DNA from: Earliella scabrosa
Lineage: Eukaryota > Basidiomycota > Agaricomycetes > Polyporales > Polyporaceae
Direction of reading: 5' to 3'
DNA: 64,000 nt
Assembly: GCA_022605405.1 (NCBI GenBank)
Contig: JABYQQ010000018.1
Span: 124,001 to 188,000 of the forward strand
Made by a program: the position numbers and the translations under genes
Shown: one piece after another, positions 46,926-58,500 of the stretch
How the letters are laid out: every line of letters starts with the position of its first letter
How positions within the stretch are numbered: position 1 is the stretch's first letter
The notes under the pieces: generated by a model
What the model saw: the letters and a program-made list of their open reading frames with translations, nothing else
Databases searched by the model: none
What the model was told of the DNA's origin: nothing

Positions 46926-47368
46926 TGGGGTTCTGTCGGACACTGTTGGTTGTGTACTATACGCTACGATCTCGCCCGCTCTCTCACGACATCATGCTGC
47001 TATCTAGTCTCTCATCTACTCTCATCTTATTCCGCTAGCTGATCTCCTATGTTGTTACTCATCGCGCACGCTTGTGTACCATATGCTCCTTATGTTTTCA
47101 CGACAATACTAATGACGATTTTGGACGACCCATCCGTGTGTGCAACGCTCTTCACCGACGTCCCTGGACCCTGACGTGCAATTCGCGTCAAACATCAGAC
47201 GTCCGAAGAGCTTCTCGAGCGGGCGGTCCAATCCATGCGATTATAAGGTATACAACTACTAGCCCATATCCAAATCCCGCACACGCCGACGACGCAAACG
47301 TCCTACACCTCCCTCCCTGCCCCCAGCCAAACCACACACCCACAACGCGCACACGCACATCATGCGGC
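46926..47368. other. Intergenic between convergent genes
   Basis: These 443 bases hold the 3' flanks of the giant PH gene and of the CDF transporter gene. No further feature was seen. Confidence 0.4.
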
Positions 47369-49987
47369 TCACCCCTTGACAATCCCGACCGTGACCTCCG
47401 CCTCGCCCTCCCCGCCCTCGCCACCGCGCGTGCCAAAGTGCAGCGCGTGCACGCAGCGCTCCCACGCCCAGCGCGTCAGCTTCAGCACCTCGCCGTCCTC
47501 GAGGTCGTGCCGGACGTGCAGCTCGAGCGTCACCACGAGCGACTGCGCCGGGCCCTGCGCCTTCTCGAGCTCCGCCGCCGCCGCTGCCGCGGAGGCCGAC
47601 GAAGAGGAGGAGGAAGAGTAGAGCGAGCCGCCGCTGTCTGCGTCCGAGACGGCGAGGCTTGGCGTGAGCTGCCAGATGTGCGGCGCGGGGAGGTGGAGGA
47701 CTTGCGGGTGGCGTTCGATCTGCGGGCGGGCGACAGGGAGAGGGATGAGAGGTATGAAAGAAGGGTGCGTGAGCGTGGGGCGTTCGGTAGGCTAGGAAGG
47801 AGACTGACCTCGCGCATGGCGCGGAGGAACGCTTCCATGCGTCCGCCGGCGAGGCCCCGTGCTGGGGACGTCTGGAGGAGGACGGCGCCGAGCGCGACGG
47901 CGGCGCGGTAGGCGATGTTGAAGGTGACGACGGTCTCGACGCCGGCGAGGACGAGGTCGAATGCGCGATGCTGTCGTCTGCGGACATGACTCCGTCAGTA
48001 TTCCAACAGCGGAACAAAGAGACGGGACTACGCACGGAGGGATAGACGAGGCGGTGAAGAGGACGGAAAGCGCAAAGGAGACGGGCGCGAGCGCGTACGG
48101 GTTGGTGAGCAGGTTGACGAGGGGCGCGGGGTAAGTGAGTGCGGAGGCGCGGTACCGGGAACGTGGAGGGAGTAACGATGCGAGTGGGGGTATGCGGTTG
48201 CCCGCGGCTGCGCGTTGTTGTGAGGAACCACGGTCGATCGCGACATGGACATGGGACGTATAGACTCACTGCTGACGAGTTTCGCGTTGTTGTTGAAGAA
48301 GACGGATGTCGAGACGAGCGAAATGAGGGTGATAAATAGGAGGGTAACAGGGAACTCGATACTGTGCGTTGCATCAACACTGTGAGCTGTGCGTGAATGT
48401 GAAGGTGACGCACCCAAGCACTGAGGTCGCCTCGTCACCGTGATGATGATGATGGCCCTCCCCAGACGAGAGCAATATATGCTCTACCGTCTCCTTGCAC
48501 ACATACACCGCCGTGAAAATCAGGTACACCGACTGCGCGAACGTCATGACCGTCTCCACCCGCGCGTTCCTATCTTGCCTTTAGCCACAACTGCGCGCAC
48601 CCACAAAAACAAACGACACGCACCCATACGGCCGCTGCGCCTCAGCCTGCATGCTCGGTCGCGCAAGATAATTTGGCAGGATATGACCGAGCGCGACGCC
48701 AAACGCGTCAAACACGACCCAATACCCCAGCCCCGTACACGACAGCGAGCCGACCTGCTGCCCGGTGATCCACAACCAAGCACCCAGCGCGAACTGCCAC
48801 ACCGCCGCTCCCACCGCAGAGGGCGAGATCTCGTGCGGCGCGCGGATGCGCCCTATCGCGTGCTTCGCTCCCGCCTTCGAAGTGGTCGCAGGCCGGCCGT
48901 TCGCCACCGCGCCGTCGATGGAGCCCATCGATTGCTGGCTCGGGAAGGGCGAGATCGGCGCCCACGGACTCACCGGTACAGGCGTCGGCTGCGTGTGCAG
49001 CTCCGAGGACGGGCTCTGCGCGCCGGGCTCCAGGAAAGAGAAGAAGTTGTGCGAGAGCGAATGTTTGTGATGGTGTCCGCGTCTTGACGCGCTGCCGTTC
49101 GACGATGGTCCGGACTTCATGGACGGCATGGGATGCGCGGTCTGGGTCGCGGGTGCGGACGGCGGGCGCGCGCCGAAGGTGAAGCCTTCGCGGAACGTGC
49201 GCTGCCCGGGCCCCGGGGACGCGCTCGGCATGGGCACGCCCTCGTCGGGAGGGGGGACGCTGAAGTCGAGCTCTTGCGCGCCGTCTTCGGCGATTGTTGT
49301 CGCGGGGAGCGAGCCCGGGCGCGGAAAGTAGACGGAGAGGTTGCGCGAGTGGATGCGCGAGTGTCTCCGAGGCGGCACCGCAGAAGCGGGCTTCATGCCA
49401 TTGGCGTTGCCGTTCTCGATGGGAGAGGTGGAGTTGTGAAGTTCAGGAGCGGTGTGGGATGCGGGCATCTTGTTGCTCGGCGGGGGCATAGCGAGCTGCT
49501 GGGCAGGGAAGGACGAGGAGAGGGGGGAAGGAGTGATGGGGGAGAAGGGTCCGGATACCGAGCGCGTGCGGTGGTGAGCGTGCGGGGAAGGCAGAGAGAA
49601 GGACTGGCGCATGGCTGGAGGCTGATGGCGGCCGTGCGAGGGACGGTAAGACGCAGGAGACGCACCGTTCATGGATGGAGGCGGGGGCACAGAGAAGGTG
49701 GTGCGGTAGGGGCCAGCGGATGCGGGGTGGCCAGGTAACGACTGTGAGACGGATATCGCCGGGGGCGTCGAGATCACGCGCGAGCGAGAGGGAGGGACTG
49801 CGAGACCGCCGTTCTGCGCTGGCGTGGAGCCGTTGAGGTTGAAGCCCTGCGATAGCGGCGCTGTTGCGGGAGGGGATTGGGGGGTCGAGGACGGGAAGAC
49901 GAGCACGTTGTCCTCGTCCTCGTCCTTGCTCGATTTTCTCCGGTGCATGGTCCCGTTGGCGGCCGGTGTTGCTGCAGAGAGTGCCAT
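47369..49987 (-). CDS. zrg17: CDF zinc transporter, Zrg17-like
   Basis: Six exons, complement(join(47369..47719,47809..47977,48036..48207,48270..48361,48414..48569,48624..49987)), give 767 residues. The first 390 are disordered, Ser/Pro-rich, with the blocks RRHSRIHSRNLSVYFPRPGS and HHHKHSLSHNFFSFLEPG. Six membrane segments follow: WQFALGAWLWITGQQVG, GLGYWVVFDAFGVALGH, VETVMTFAQSVYLIFTAVYV, IEFPVTLLFITLISLVSTSV, APVSFALSVLF and VETVVTFNIAYRAAVALGAV, then a cytoplasmic C-terminal domain. A GEGHHHHHGDE loop is present. The usual HxxxD zinc sites of active CDF proteins are missing or reduced (FDAFG only), as in yeast Zrg17, which works only with Msc2 in the early secretory pathway. Assignment to Zrg17 rather than Msc2 is inference. 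Confidence 0.8.
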
Positions 49988-50381
49988 CTTGCACGCTGGC
50001 GGCGGACGAGTACGCGAGCCTTCAGGTCGACCAGTGCTACTACTGGAATAGCAGTGATACGAACGGCTATGTTGGTCAATGCCTCCAACTTCACGTCAAG
50101 TAAACACACCTCGCAGCGTTCTACACCTCGTACGCGTGCTGCACGTCGAATGTGCCCCCGACGACCGGGGAGGGAGAGGAGGTGGAGGCGGAGGTGATCA
50201 AGAGAACCAACGGCGGCCAAGAGGGCCGGCTCCTCATGGGCGCTTCCATAACTAGTCTCGCGTTGGCCGGACATTGACCATCCGACCGCGATATCTCTCC
50301 TCCCCCCATCCCGCTCAGCGCTGCTATTGCCAACTAGTACTACTCGACACGCACCTGAGGCGTTGTCGGCGACCGAACTGT
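49988..50381. promoter_or_regulatory. Divergent promoter region, zrg17 and PAP2 genes
   Basis: These 394 bases separate two divergent ATGs. No TATA box or obvious operator was seen. Confidence 0.4.
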
Positions 50382-51038
50382 ATGGCGCGACACAGCAGCA
50401 GTACAAGCATGCCATGGTGGCTGTATGCTCTTGACAAGGCACGTCCCTCGCAAGAACTGACGACAGTCCCATCGTGCTCATTTCGCAGACGAACGTTATA
50501 GTTACCTCTCTGACCGCTGGATTCGTGCTCTACACACGGTCGGCGGGGGTAGCATACTTTGCAGCCGGCGCCGTGCTTTGCTCGATCACCGTCAAAATCC
50601 TCAAACGGTGTGTGCGCCAGCCCCGCCCGGTCATCGTGAACGGGAGGATGAAGAAGACATACGGGTGCGTCGTACTCTGACTCTGCTACCCCGCTGCCAT
50701 TCAACCTGTGCCGGTACATCAGGATGCCCAGCACGCACTCTGCGGTCATCACCTACATGGCAGCCTACATATGCCTCGCGTGCTCCTACCTCCCCATACA
50801 CCCAAGTTTTCCATCGTCGGACACGCTCACCCGCGTAATTCCCCCAATGGTCGTCGTACCCATCGCGACTACCATCGCGACCTCGAGAATATGGCTCGGA
50901 CACCACACGTGGCCTCAGGTGGGCGTGGGGTGCGGTGTCGGCCTGCTCTTCGCGCCATTCTGGCTCAAACTATGGACAAATGGCCTGAACGGGTACGGTC
51001 GTGTAGTCGAGGACATAGTCCGCTTGTACGTGCCCTAA
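50382..51038 (+). CDS. PAP2 lipid phosphatase, dolichyldiphosphatase-like
   Basis: Three exons, join(50382..50438,50489..50664,50723..51038), give 182 residues. The three PAP2 signature motifs are present: KILKRCVRQPRP (motif 1), MPSTHSA (motif 2) and SRIWLGHHTWPQV (motif 3), with the catalytic histidines in motifs 2 and 3. Several membrane helices surround them (AGVAYFAAGAVLCSITV, TYMAAYICLACSY, MVVVPIATTIATS, GVGCGVGLLFAPFWL). The closest role is removal of phosphate from dolichyl diphosphate or a related polyprenyl lipid in the ER during glycosylation. The first intron starts with GC (AAG/GCACGT) and ends CGCAG; only this donor joins LDK to TNVIVTSLTAG in phase. A short N-terminus is usual for this subgroup. 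Confidence 0.85.
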
Positions 51039-51303
51039 TACCCCTATTGCTATGATGGAGCTCCGTCGCACTGCTGTCGAGGCTCGTGTGCCGCGTCCCT
51101 TACATGTTACGGTCGGAACGAGCAGCCAAAGGGGACAGATTGGCAGAAATTGGCTTTCGGACCTCTCGTTTCGGATCAACACGAGACCTTCTCTGAAGGC
51201 GAATCGTTCACGGCTGCATGGGTAGTATAGTGTGTGCAAGCCGATAGGGATGACGAACAAGACAGCAAAGCAAGCGGAAGGCGGAGAGCATGCAGCACAG
51301 AGC

Positions 51304-52914
51304 TCACTTCTTGCCCTTGCCCTTGTCCTTCGCCTTCCCCTTCCCGAACGACTTGCCCTCGAACCCGGGCCTCCCCTTGTCCTTCGGCTTCGTCCTGAGT
51401 CCTTTCCGCTTGTCGTTCTTGCGCTCCGCGCGCGCAGCGATATTGTCCGTGCGCTTCTTCTGGCGCGCCGCCATCGACGCCGCGATCTGCTCTTTCCGCT
51501 CGTCCCTGAGGTGCCGCGTCAGTTATGCATGCACAAGCTCAAAACTACATGTCGCGCAAGACACGACAGGCGGGAGGACGCACCAAGACTTTTTGCTCTT
51601 CTGCTTCTGCTTCTCCTTGCGCTTGACAGCCTTCTTCAGCCGCGTCTCGTCGTCGTGCACCTTCACGCCCTCCACGCGCGCACCCGCCTTCTCCCACTTC
51701 TCCCGCTCTGCGCGCGCGGCGCGCTCCGCTTCTGGCAACGCTGCGAGCTTCTCTTTGTGTGCTGCCAGCTGTGAGAGTGCCTGAGAGGGATTGGAGGCGG
51801 TCGTCGGGAGCGACTTCTTGAGCTTAGCTTTGCTTTGGCTGGAAGTGGATGCGCCGGCGGATGAGAGATTGGCAAACGCGACAGATGTGAACTTCGATGA
51901 GGGGTCGTGCGCTGGTGCTTTGCCCGCGTCGGGGACCAGCAGCTGGGTCTACATAGCCGACACGCCGCGTCGTTCAGCACTGAGGTCGATGATACCAACT
52001 GAATGAGTGACACGCACCTTCGTCTGCGGCCCCCTCTGCTGCTGCTGCTTCTCCTTCTCCTTGCCCTTGTCTTTCCCCTTGCCCTTCCGCTCCTCCTCGC
52101 GCCTGATCTTCTCCTTCGTCTCCTTCCGCCGCCGCTCGCGCATCGCCGCACGCTGTCTCCGCCTCTCCTCCAGCAGCTCGTCTCTGCTCCCCGCCTCCGC
52201 CCCGGTGTCTCCCCCGCCTCTCCCCCTGCCTTTCTGCCGCAGCTCCGCCATCCTCGCGTGCAGCTTGTCCCGTAGCGCCTGTATGCCCCCGGACTCTGGC
52301 ATGGGCACTGGCGGTGTGTCCACGTCCATCCCCTCCGCTCCTTGCTCGTCCCCGTCTTCGCCGTCACTGTCATCGTCGGCGTCCGAGTCGGACATGGGCG
52401 CGTCCATGTGCAGCGCATCGTCGTCCGAGTCGTCTCCCTCTTCCTCCAATACGGAGGCTTTCCGCTTGCCCTTGCTCTTCGTGTGCTTCTCGTCGCCGCG
52501 AGCCGCGAGCGCCTCGTTCTGGATCTCGAGGATCGTTTTGTTGTTTGCAGGGTCGAGCTGATGAAACCGTGCGCATGGTATTAGAAAGCCAGAGTGGAGT
52601 AGCACGGCTGAGAGGCAGGCTAGACATACCTTTTCCTTCTTTGCTTTCTTGGAGGCCTCCTTGATCGCCTGCTTGGGCGCTTTCAGCTTCTTGCTGTTCT
52701 TCTGGTACTTGGAGGCATACTGTGCGAGAGCGGGCGGTGTGTCAGACGTCGTTGCGTCTCTGTGATGAGTCTGGTGAGAGATGGGTGTACTCACCTGGGC
52801 CTCCGCGTCCTCGTTCACGAGATAGTACTTGGCCGGGATGAGCTTCAGCAGAGACTCGAACGCCTCGTTGTGCTTCTCAAGCGAGGCCTGGAGCACAGAC
52901 GTCGCGGTCGGCAT
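51304..52914 (-). CDS. surf6: SURF6/Rrp14 ribosome biogenesis protein
   Basis: Five exons, complement(join(51304..51505,51584..51948,52018..52557,52630..52719,52795..52914)), give 438 residues. SURF6/Rrp14 is a nucleolar protein needed for both ribosomal subunits. The N-terminal RRP14 block is seen ([39 protein letters not shown]). An acidic stretch with DSDDDALH and [11 protein letters not shown] follows. The SURF6 domain begins at [20 protein letters not shown] and continues with [20 protein letters not shown], then [73 protein letters not shown] and the closing basic tail [20 protein letters not shown]. All splice joins keep phase. It diverges from the PTPA gene over 243 bases. Confidence 0.93.
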
Positions 52915-53157
52915 GGTTGGTCGCAGATAGCGGGTTCAGCCTCAGTGTGTATTCTCAGTAACCCCCACAGAGCGTTCGAAAGCAAAACGAAGACCAGCAG
53001 GAGGACAGACGCAAGAGGAAAAGTTGTAGACGCCCGTGTCGATCGGGCAGCGTCAAGATCTGAGGTCTAGGCGCTCGGGCCGATGGCTTGACCAGGCTTG
53101 ACCTCGACCTTCCCCGCCTCGACGACCTCGCCCTCACCCACCGCCTCTTCAGCCACG
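52915..53157. promoter_or_regulatory. Shared promoter of surf6 and the PTPA gene
   Basis: These 243 bases separate two divergent ATGs and must serve both genes. No TATA box is evident. Confidence 0.4.
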
Positions 53158-54860
53158 ATGGCGGAGCCAGCAGCGACCACAGACACTTCTACTCCCACCA
53201 CTACCACATCAAACTCAACGATGGAACCGCAAGAATCGACTACGTATTTTCCCCCGCGCAAGGTGATCCTGACAAAGGAGAACCTGGAGGCGTTCCAGCA
53301 GTCCAAGACGCACGAGACGATCGTGTCGTACATCAACGCGCTCAACGAGTGCGTCGTCGGCGTGAAGCTCACGGACGACGTGCTTGTGTCTCCTGTACGT
53401 GAGTCCCTCCGGGCGTTCTGCGGCGTCTTCGTCTGATCGTAGTCCTTCCCCTAACCTTCTCGTTCTCGGATCGGCGGTGCGCGGATGCTATACGGACATG
53501 CACGGATGGTGCGAGACAGGCTGTCCAAGCGGTGCTTAACGTGCTCGGGACAGTGGAGGAGACGGCGAAGAGCATCCCGCCTGTGGATAATAAGGCTTCG
53601 CGGTTTGGAAACCCTGCGTTCCGGACGTTCTACGACAAGGTCTCAGAGGTGCGCTCCAGGCTCTCGATCTCCACACATATATGCGACATACGTGCCCGTC
53701 TGACGCCCTTCGCCGTCTGTCACAGCTTGCCCCAGAGCTGCACAAGTCAATACCTGGGCTGCCAGAGGCGGCGATTCCTGAAATCAGCGTGTATTTCGAG
53801 GAGGCGTGGGGCAACCGCACGCGCATCGACTACGGGAGCGGGATGGAGCTCAACTTCCTGTGTTGGATGTGCGTGTTTCTCCTTCGACAATCCGGAGACG
53901 TCGTGCGCTGACTACAAGTGGCGTTTAGGATATGTCTGGAGAAGCTGGGTGTGTTCCAGGAGGGCGATCACCCCGCCTTGGTCATCAAGGTCTTCTGGAA
54001 GTGCGTGGCGAGCCTGTGCTGCGTATGGATGCGCGCGGGTCTACTCACCTGGAAATCCTAGGTACATCCAGATTATGCGTATCTTACAATCGACATATTG
54101 GCTCGAGCCTGCCGGTTCGCATGGCGTATGGGGTCTCGATGACTACCACTTTCTACCATTCCTCTGGGGTGCCGCTCAGCTGCGAGGTATGCTCCCTTGC
54201 GATATCTCTATGTTGGCTCGCTGACGATGAGACCGCTACAAGGACACAAATACATTCGACCCAAATCAATACACGACGCTGATACGACGGAAGAGTTCTC
54301 GAAACACTACATGTATCTCGCATGCATTCAGTTCATCAATTCGGTGCGTCTACACGCTTGTGGTCACCTATCTTCGACATCTACTCACAGTGCGCATACA
54401 GGTCAAGACTGCATCATTACGTTGGCACTCTCCAATGCTCGATGACATCTCAGCCGTACGTCGATTCATTTTCTCCCCCTTCTCTCCTACCACACTCACG
54501 CTAACGCGCCAACCCCAGGTCAAGACCTGGGACAAGGTCAACTCCGGCCTTCTCAAGATGTACCAAGCCGAGGTGCTCGGCAAGCTCCCGGTCATGCAGC
54601 ACTTCCTCTTCGGCTCCCTCCTCCACTGGGACGGGCCCATGACCCGGCCCCCCACAGGCGCGCCCGGTCCCCAGGACGCGCACTGGGGCCACACACACGC
54701 GATGACCGAGCGCGGCGGCGTCGGCCAGCTGCAGAATGGGTGGGGCGACTGCTGCGGGATCCCCGTCCCCTCGGCGTTCGCGGCCGCGCAGGCTGAGGCT
54801 GCGAAGAAGCCTGGGACCAGGCTGGCGGGTCCGGCAATTAGGCCTGTGCCTTTCGACTGA
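53158..54860 (+). CDS. rrd: PP2A activator PTPA, prolyl isomerase (Rrd-type)
   Basis: Eight exons, join(53158..53394,53520..53648,53726..53868,53929..54000,54062..54186,54243..54343,54402..54455,54519..54860), give 400 residues. PTPA activates protein phosphatase 2A (and related phosphatases) and has peptidyl-prolyl isomerase activity. Family blocks appear in order: [160 protein letters not shown]. The deep nucleotide-binding cleft motif [12 protein letters not shown] is intact. The N-terminal Thr/Ser-rich lead is variable. Whether it corresponds to Rrd1 or Rrd2 cannot be said from sequence alone. Confidence 0.94.
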
Positions 54861-55517
54861 GGTGGCCCGCTCGAGTCTTCGCTCGTGATCGTTGTGCGAA
54901 CTCCTGGACACGGTCCGTGCTGTAGGAGACTGTATCACTATGTCGCGCATACTGTATGAGTGTCTTGTGGTTGTTGTGGTTAACGCCTTCACTAATTGCG
55001 ACTGGCGGGGGGTAAGGCGGTGAAAGTTGGGGGTACTGATGAATTCGCAGTGCTGCCCGAGGCGGACGTGAGCGCATGATGCCAATGAGAAAGACCAACG
55101 GACGCTTTGTCTCGCAAGTGCAACTTAGGCCGCTTAGTCTAAACACCTTTGTTCCGGTTGATCCCGCAAGGAAGAGGTACATTCCAATCGTCAATTCATT
55201 GCTTCCATCATCTAGAGCGATACAGTGCAGATGCAGAGATAATGTTACAATGTGGGGGAATTCCAGGGTCGTAAGCGCGTCAGTAACTCGAAAGTCGAAG
55301 GTAGTAGTACGTATGCAATCGTGGCTATCAGTTATACTTCACTATCTGCTAACAGAGACGATGATGGTGATGATGATGAGGCTAGTCTGTGGGGAAAGGG
55401 GGATCGCGGGGGAGTGGTATCCAATGCTACAATATCCAGAGCAGGAAGGAAAGTGGACAATATTAAGAAAGAACAAAACACGGAAGAGTGGGGAGGGGAA
55501 AGGCGGGACAAGCGAGC
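54861..55517. other. Intergenic between convergent genes
   Basis: These 657 bases lie between the PTPA and ste6-like 3' ends. A GATGATGG/TGATGATGA run lies at about 55362..55380. Open frames here lack motifs and no RNA gene was found. Confidence 0.4.
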
Positions 55518-58500
55518 CTAGTCGCTCATCCACTCACCACCGCTCGCGAGCTGCGCAAACACGCCGCGCCTCTCCATGAGCTGCTCGTAAGTGCCCTGCT
55601 CGGCGATGACGCCGTCGTGCACGACCAAAATCCGGTCGCACATGCGCATCATCGCCAGCTTGTGCGTCACGACCAGCGTCGTCCGCCCGACCCTCGCCTG
55701 CCGCAGCGTCTCCATCACCGCCGCCTGGTTCGCCGCGTCGAGCGCGGACGTGCACTCGTCGAGGATGAGGATGCGCGCGGGGCGGGCCAGCGCGCGCGCG
55801 ATCTGCAGCCGCTGGGCCTGGCCCCCGGAGATGAGCGCGGCGTTCTCGCCGACGGGGGTGTCGTACCCCTTCGGGAGCGTCTCGATGAAGTCGTGCACGT
55901 TCGCGGCCTTGGCTGCGCGCCGGATGTCCTCGGGCGTGAGCGTCTTGTTGCCGTACGCGATGTTCTCAGCGATCGAGGCATCGAAGAGGTTCGGCTGCTG
56001 GCTGACAACGGAGACGTGGGAGCGGAGGTGGTGCGCGTCGGTCGAGCTCAACCTGTGCGGGCCGACCGCGACGCAGCCGCTGTCGGGCTCGTACAGGCGT
56101 TGGAGGAGGGCGGCGATGGTAGACTTTCCGGACCCGGAAGACCCGACGATCGCGACGCACTCGTTCTGCTCGACCTTGACGAAGAGGTTGCGGAGCACGG
56201 GAACGTCGGGACGTTCGGGGTACGAGAAGGAGACGTTGTTGAAGGAGATCGAGCCGGAGAGATCGGGCTTGAGGACGCCCTTGGACTCGTCCGTATCGGT
56301 GGAAAGGTGGAGAAGGCGGTTAAAGTCACGAGTGGCACGCGTCGACTTAGCGATGCGGTGAGCTATGGTGGACGATGGTCAGGACGAGTCAGGACGGCGA
56401 CAGTTGATGGAAGACTTACTGAAAGCCATAAGTTGGGAGCCAATGGACACGGAGAAGACAACCAGCTGCAGTGCTTGAATCATCTGCAGATAAGAATACG
56501 TGCCCTTGGCAATAAGAACAGCACCGACGTAAAACAGAAGGGCCTCGGCGAGGTAGATGAGCGCGCTCGCGCAACCGTACGAGCAGCCCTCGATCCAAGC
56601 GCCACGCACGCCAGTGGTAAGAGCAGAGTCGACGGCAGTGTCGAACTTTTCGCGGAATGCGCTCTCAAAGCCCATGGCTCGGATGGCACGGACGTTAGAG
56701 ATAGCCTGAGAGTTACAAAATGAGCACCACGCGGTAAACACACCAAGTAGAAGAACTCACGTCGTAGTACTGCTTCGCAACCTCCTCGCGCGCACGCTTG
56801 TTCCGCGTCTCGCACTTGGACACAAAGTGTGACTGCAGCGCCATCACGCCCGCAAACACCGGCGCGATCGCGAAGCCGACCAGCGTGAGCTGCCACCCGA
56901 CGACGAGCGCCCAGATGAGCCCGACGCCGAGCATCGCGCACACGACGAGCGACTGGCACAGCACGCTCGAGATAAGCGAGCGCGCGTCGTCGCCGTCCTT
57001 GATGAGGATCTGCACGAGCCGCACCGGCGCGTTCTCCGCCTTGTCGAACCACTTCTTGTCCTGCGCGAGCACGCGCTTGAAGCACTCGTCCCGCACGCGC
57101 GTCACCCAGTCCATCGCCGCGTTCTCCATGATGAAGATCTTGAGGCCGATGAAGAGCCCGTCCGCGGCTGCGACCGCGAGCACGATCGCGCCGTAGATGT
57201 TGATGATGGACACGTTGCGCGCGCCGATCGAGACTTCGAAGAAGAGCCGAGAGAGCAAGTACGAGAACAGGGGGGTGATCGCGCCGCTGACGAGGCAGAT
57301 GAGGATACCGAGCAGGAGAAGAGGCTTGTTGGGCAGCGTCGGGTAGATGTCGCGGATGAGGCGCCAGAAGGACACCTCGGCCTCCTGCGCGGCGGGAGCC
57401 TCCTCGGCGCTCTCCTCACTCTTCTCTACGATGACCGCGTCGAGGCGGACGTCGCGAGTGATCCTGCGCCGGTGTTCCTGATGCCGGCGCTGGCTCGCCA
57501 AAGTAGCGCTGCGCTGCATCGCAGCCTTGTCCTTCTCAAACGCCTCGTCGTCCTCGACCATGGACATCGTGAAAGACTTGGGCGAGGGGTGGCCACACAG
57601 CGTCGGAGAGGTAGGCGTGAACTGGAGGCTGAACCGGTTGCTGTTCGCGGTGGGGAGGGGGGCAGGGACGTCGACGGTCGGGATGTCGATGTGGAGCGTG
57701 CGCCGGTGGTACTTCTTCTCCGCCTCGCTCGCGACACCAGCGAATGCGTCCGCTGGCACGAAGCGGCTGACAGGACGCGACTGGCGGTTAAGATTGGTCG
57801 CTTGAAGGGGTGCGTTGTTCGTCAGCTCGGCAATGGCGTCGAACATCCAGTTCCCGAGAGTCAGAGGACGGAAGGTAGAGGGGGCGATGCTGTGATGGCG
57901 GAAGGCGTGCGTAGTCATCTTCACAGTCTCGAGCTCCTCCTGCTTCTCCTCATCCTGCTTGTCGAGAATGGCCTCGATGGGGAGCTCCTCGTCGTCGGAC
58001 TCGACGTCCTTCTCCTTGAAGCCGCCCTCCGCGTCCTGCGTGTGCGCCATCTGGCTGAACTCGCTCTCAAATGACTCGAGTTCTTGCCGGTAGCCCTGCT
58101 CGACCAGGCGGCCGTCCTTGAGCACGTAAACAAAGTCCTCGGAGCCAATCTGGGAAAGGTCGTGCGTGATAACAATAGTAGTCATGTTTCGGCGCCAGCG
58201 CTTGATCGCCTCGAACACGAGAATGCGAGAGGTCGCGTCCAGCGCGGACGTCGCCTCGTCTGCAAAAAACAATTGTCAGTCATGCGTGCGTGCGAGAAAC
58301 GTGCTATTTGTGTCAGCTCACCGAGAATAAGGACAGTGGGGTTACGCAAGAGCGCACGCGCAATTGCCAATCGTTGCTTCTGACCGCCAGACAGGTTCGC
58401 TCCGTTCGTGCCCAGCTGCGTGTCGTATCCGTCGGGAAGGTCGCGCACGAACTCGTGCATCAGCGCCGCGCGGCACACCCTGATCACCTCCTCGCGGGTC

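Noticed and set aside
55362..55380. GATGATGG/TGATGATGA run as a possible regulatory repeat
   Set aside because: It is only about 20 bases long and lies between two convergent 3' ends; it is better explained as a simple repeat.
56713..57085. Possible separate genes in the ste6 3' half
   Set aside because: The frames are joined by short GT-AG introns in phase and complete a standard TMD-NBD-TMD-NBD exporter, so this is one gene.
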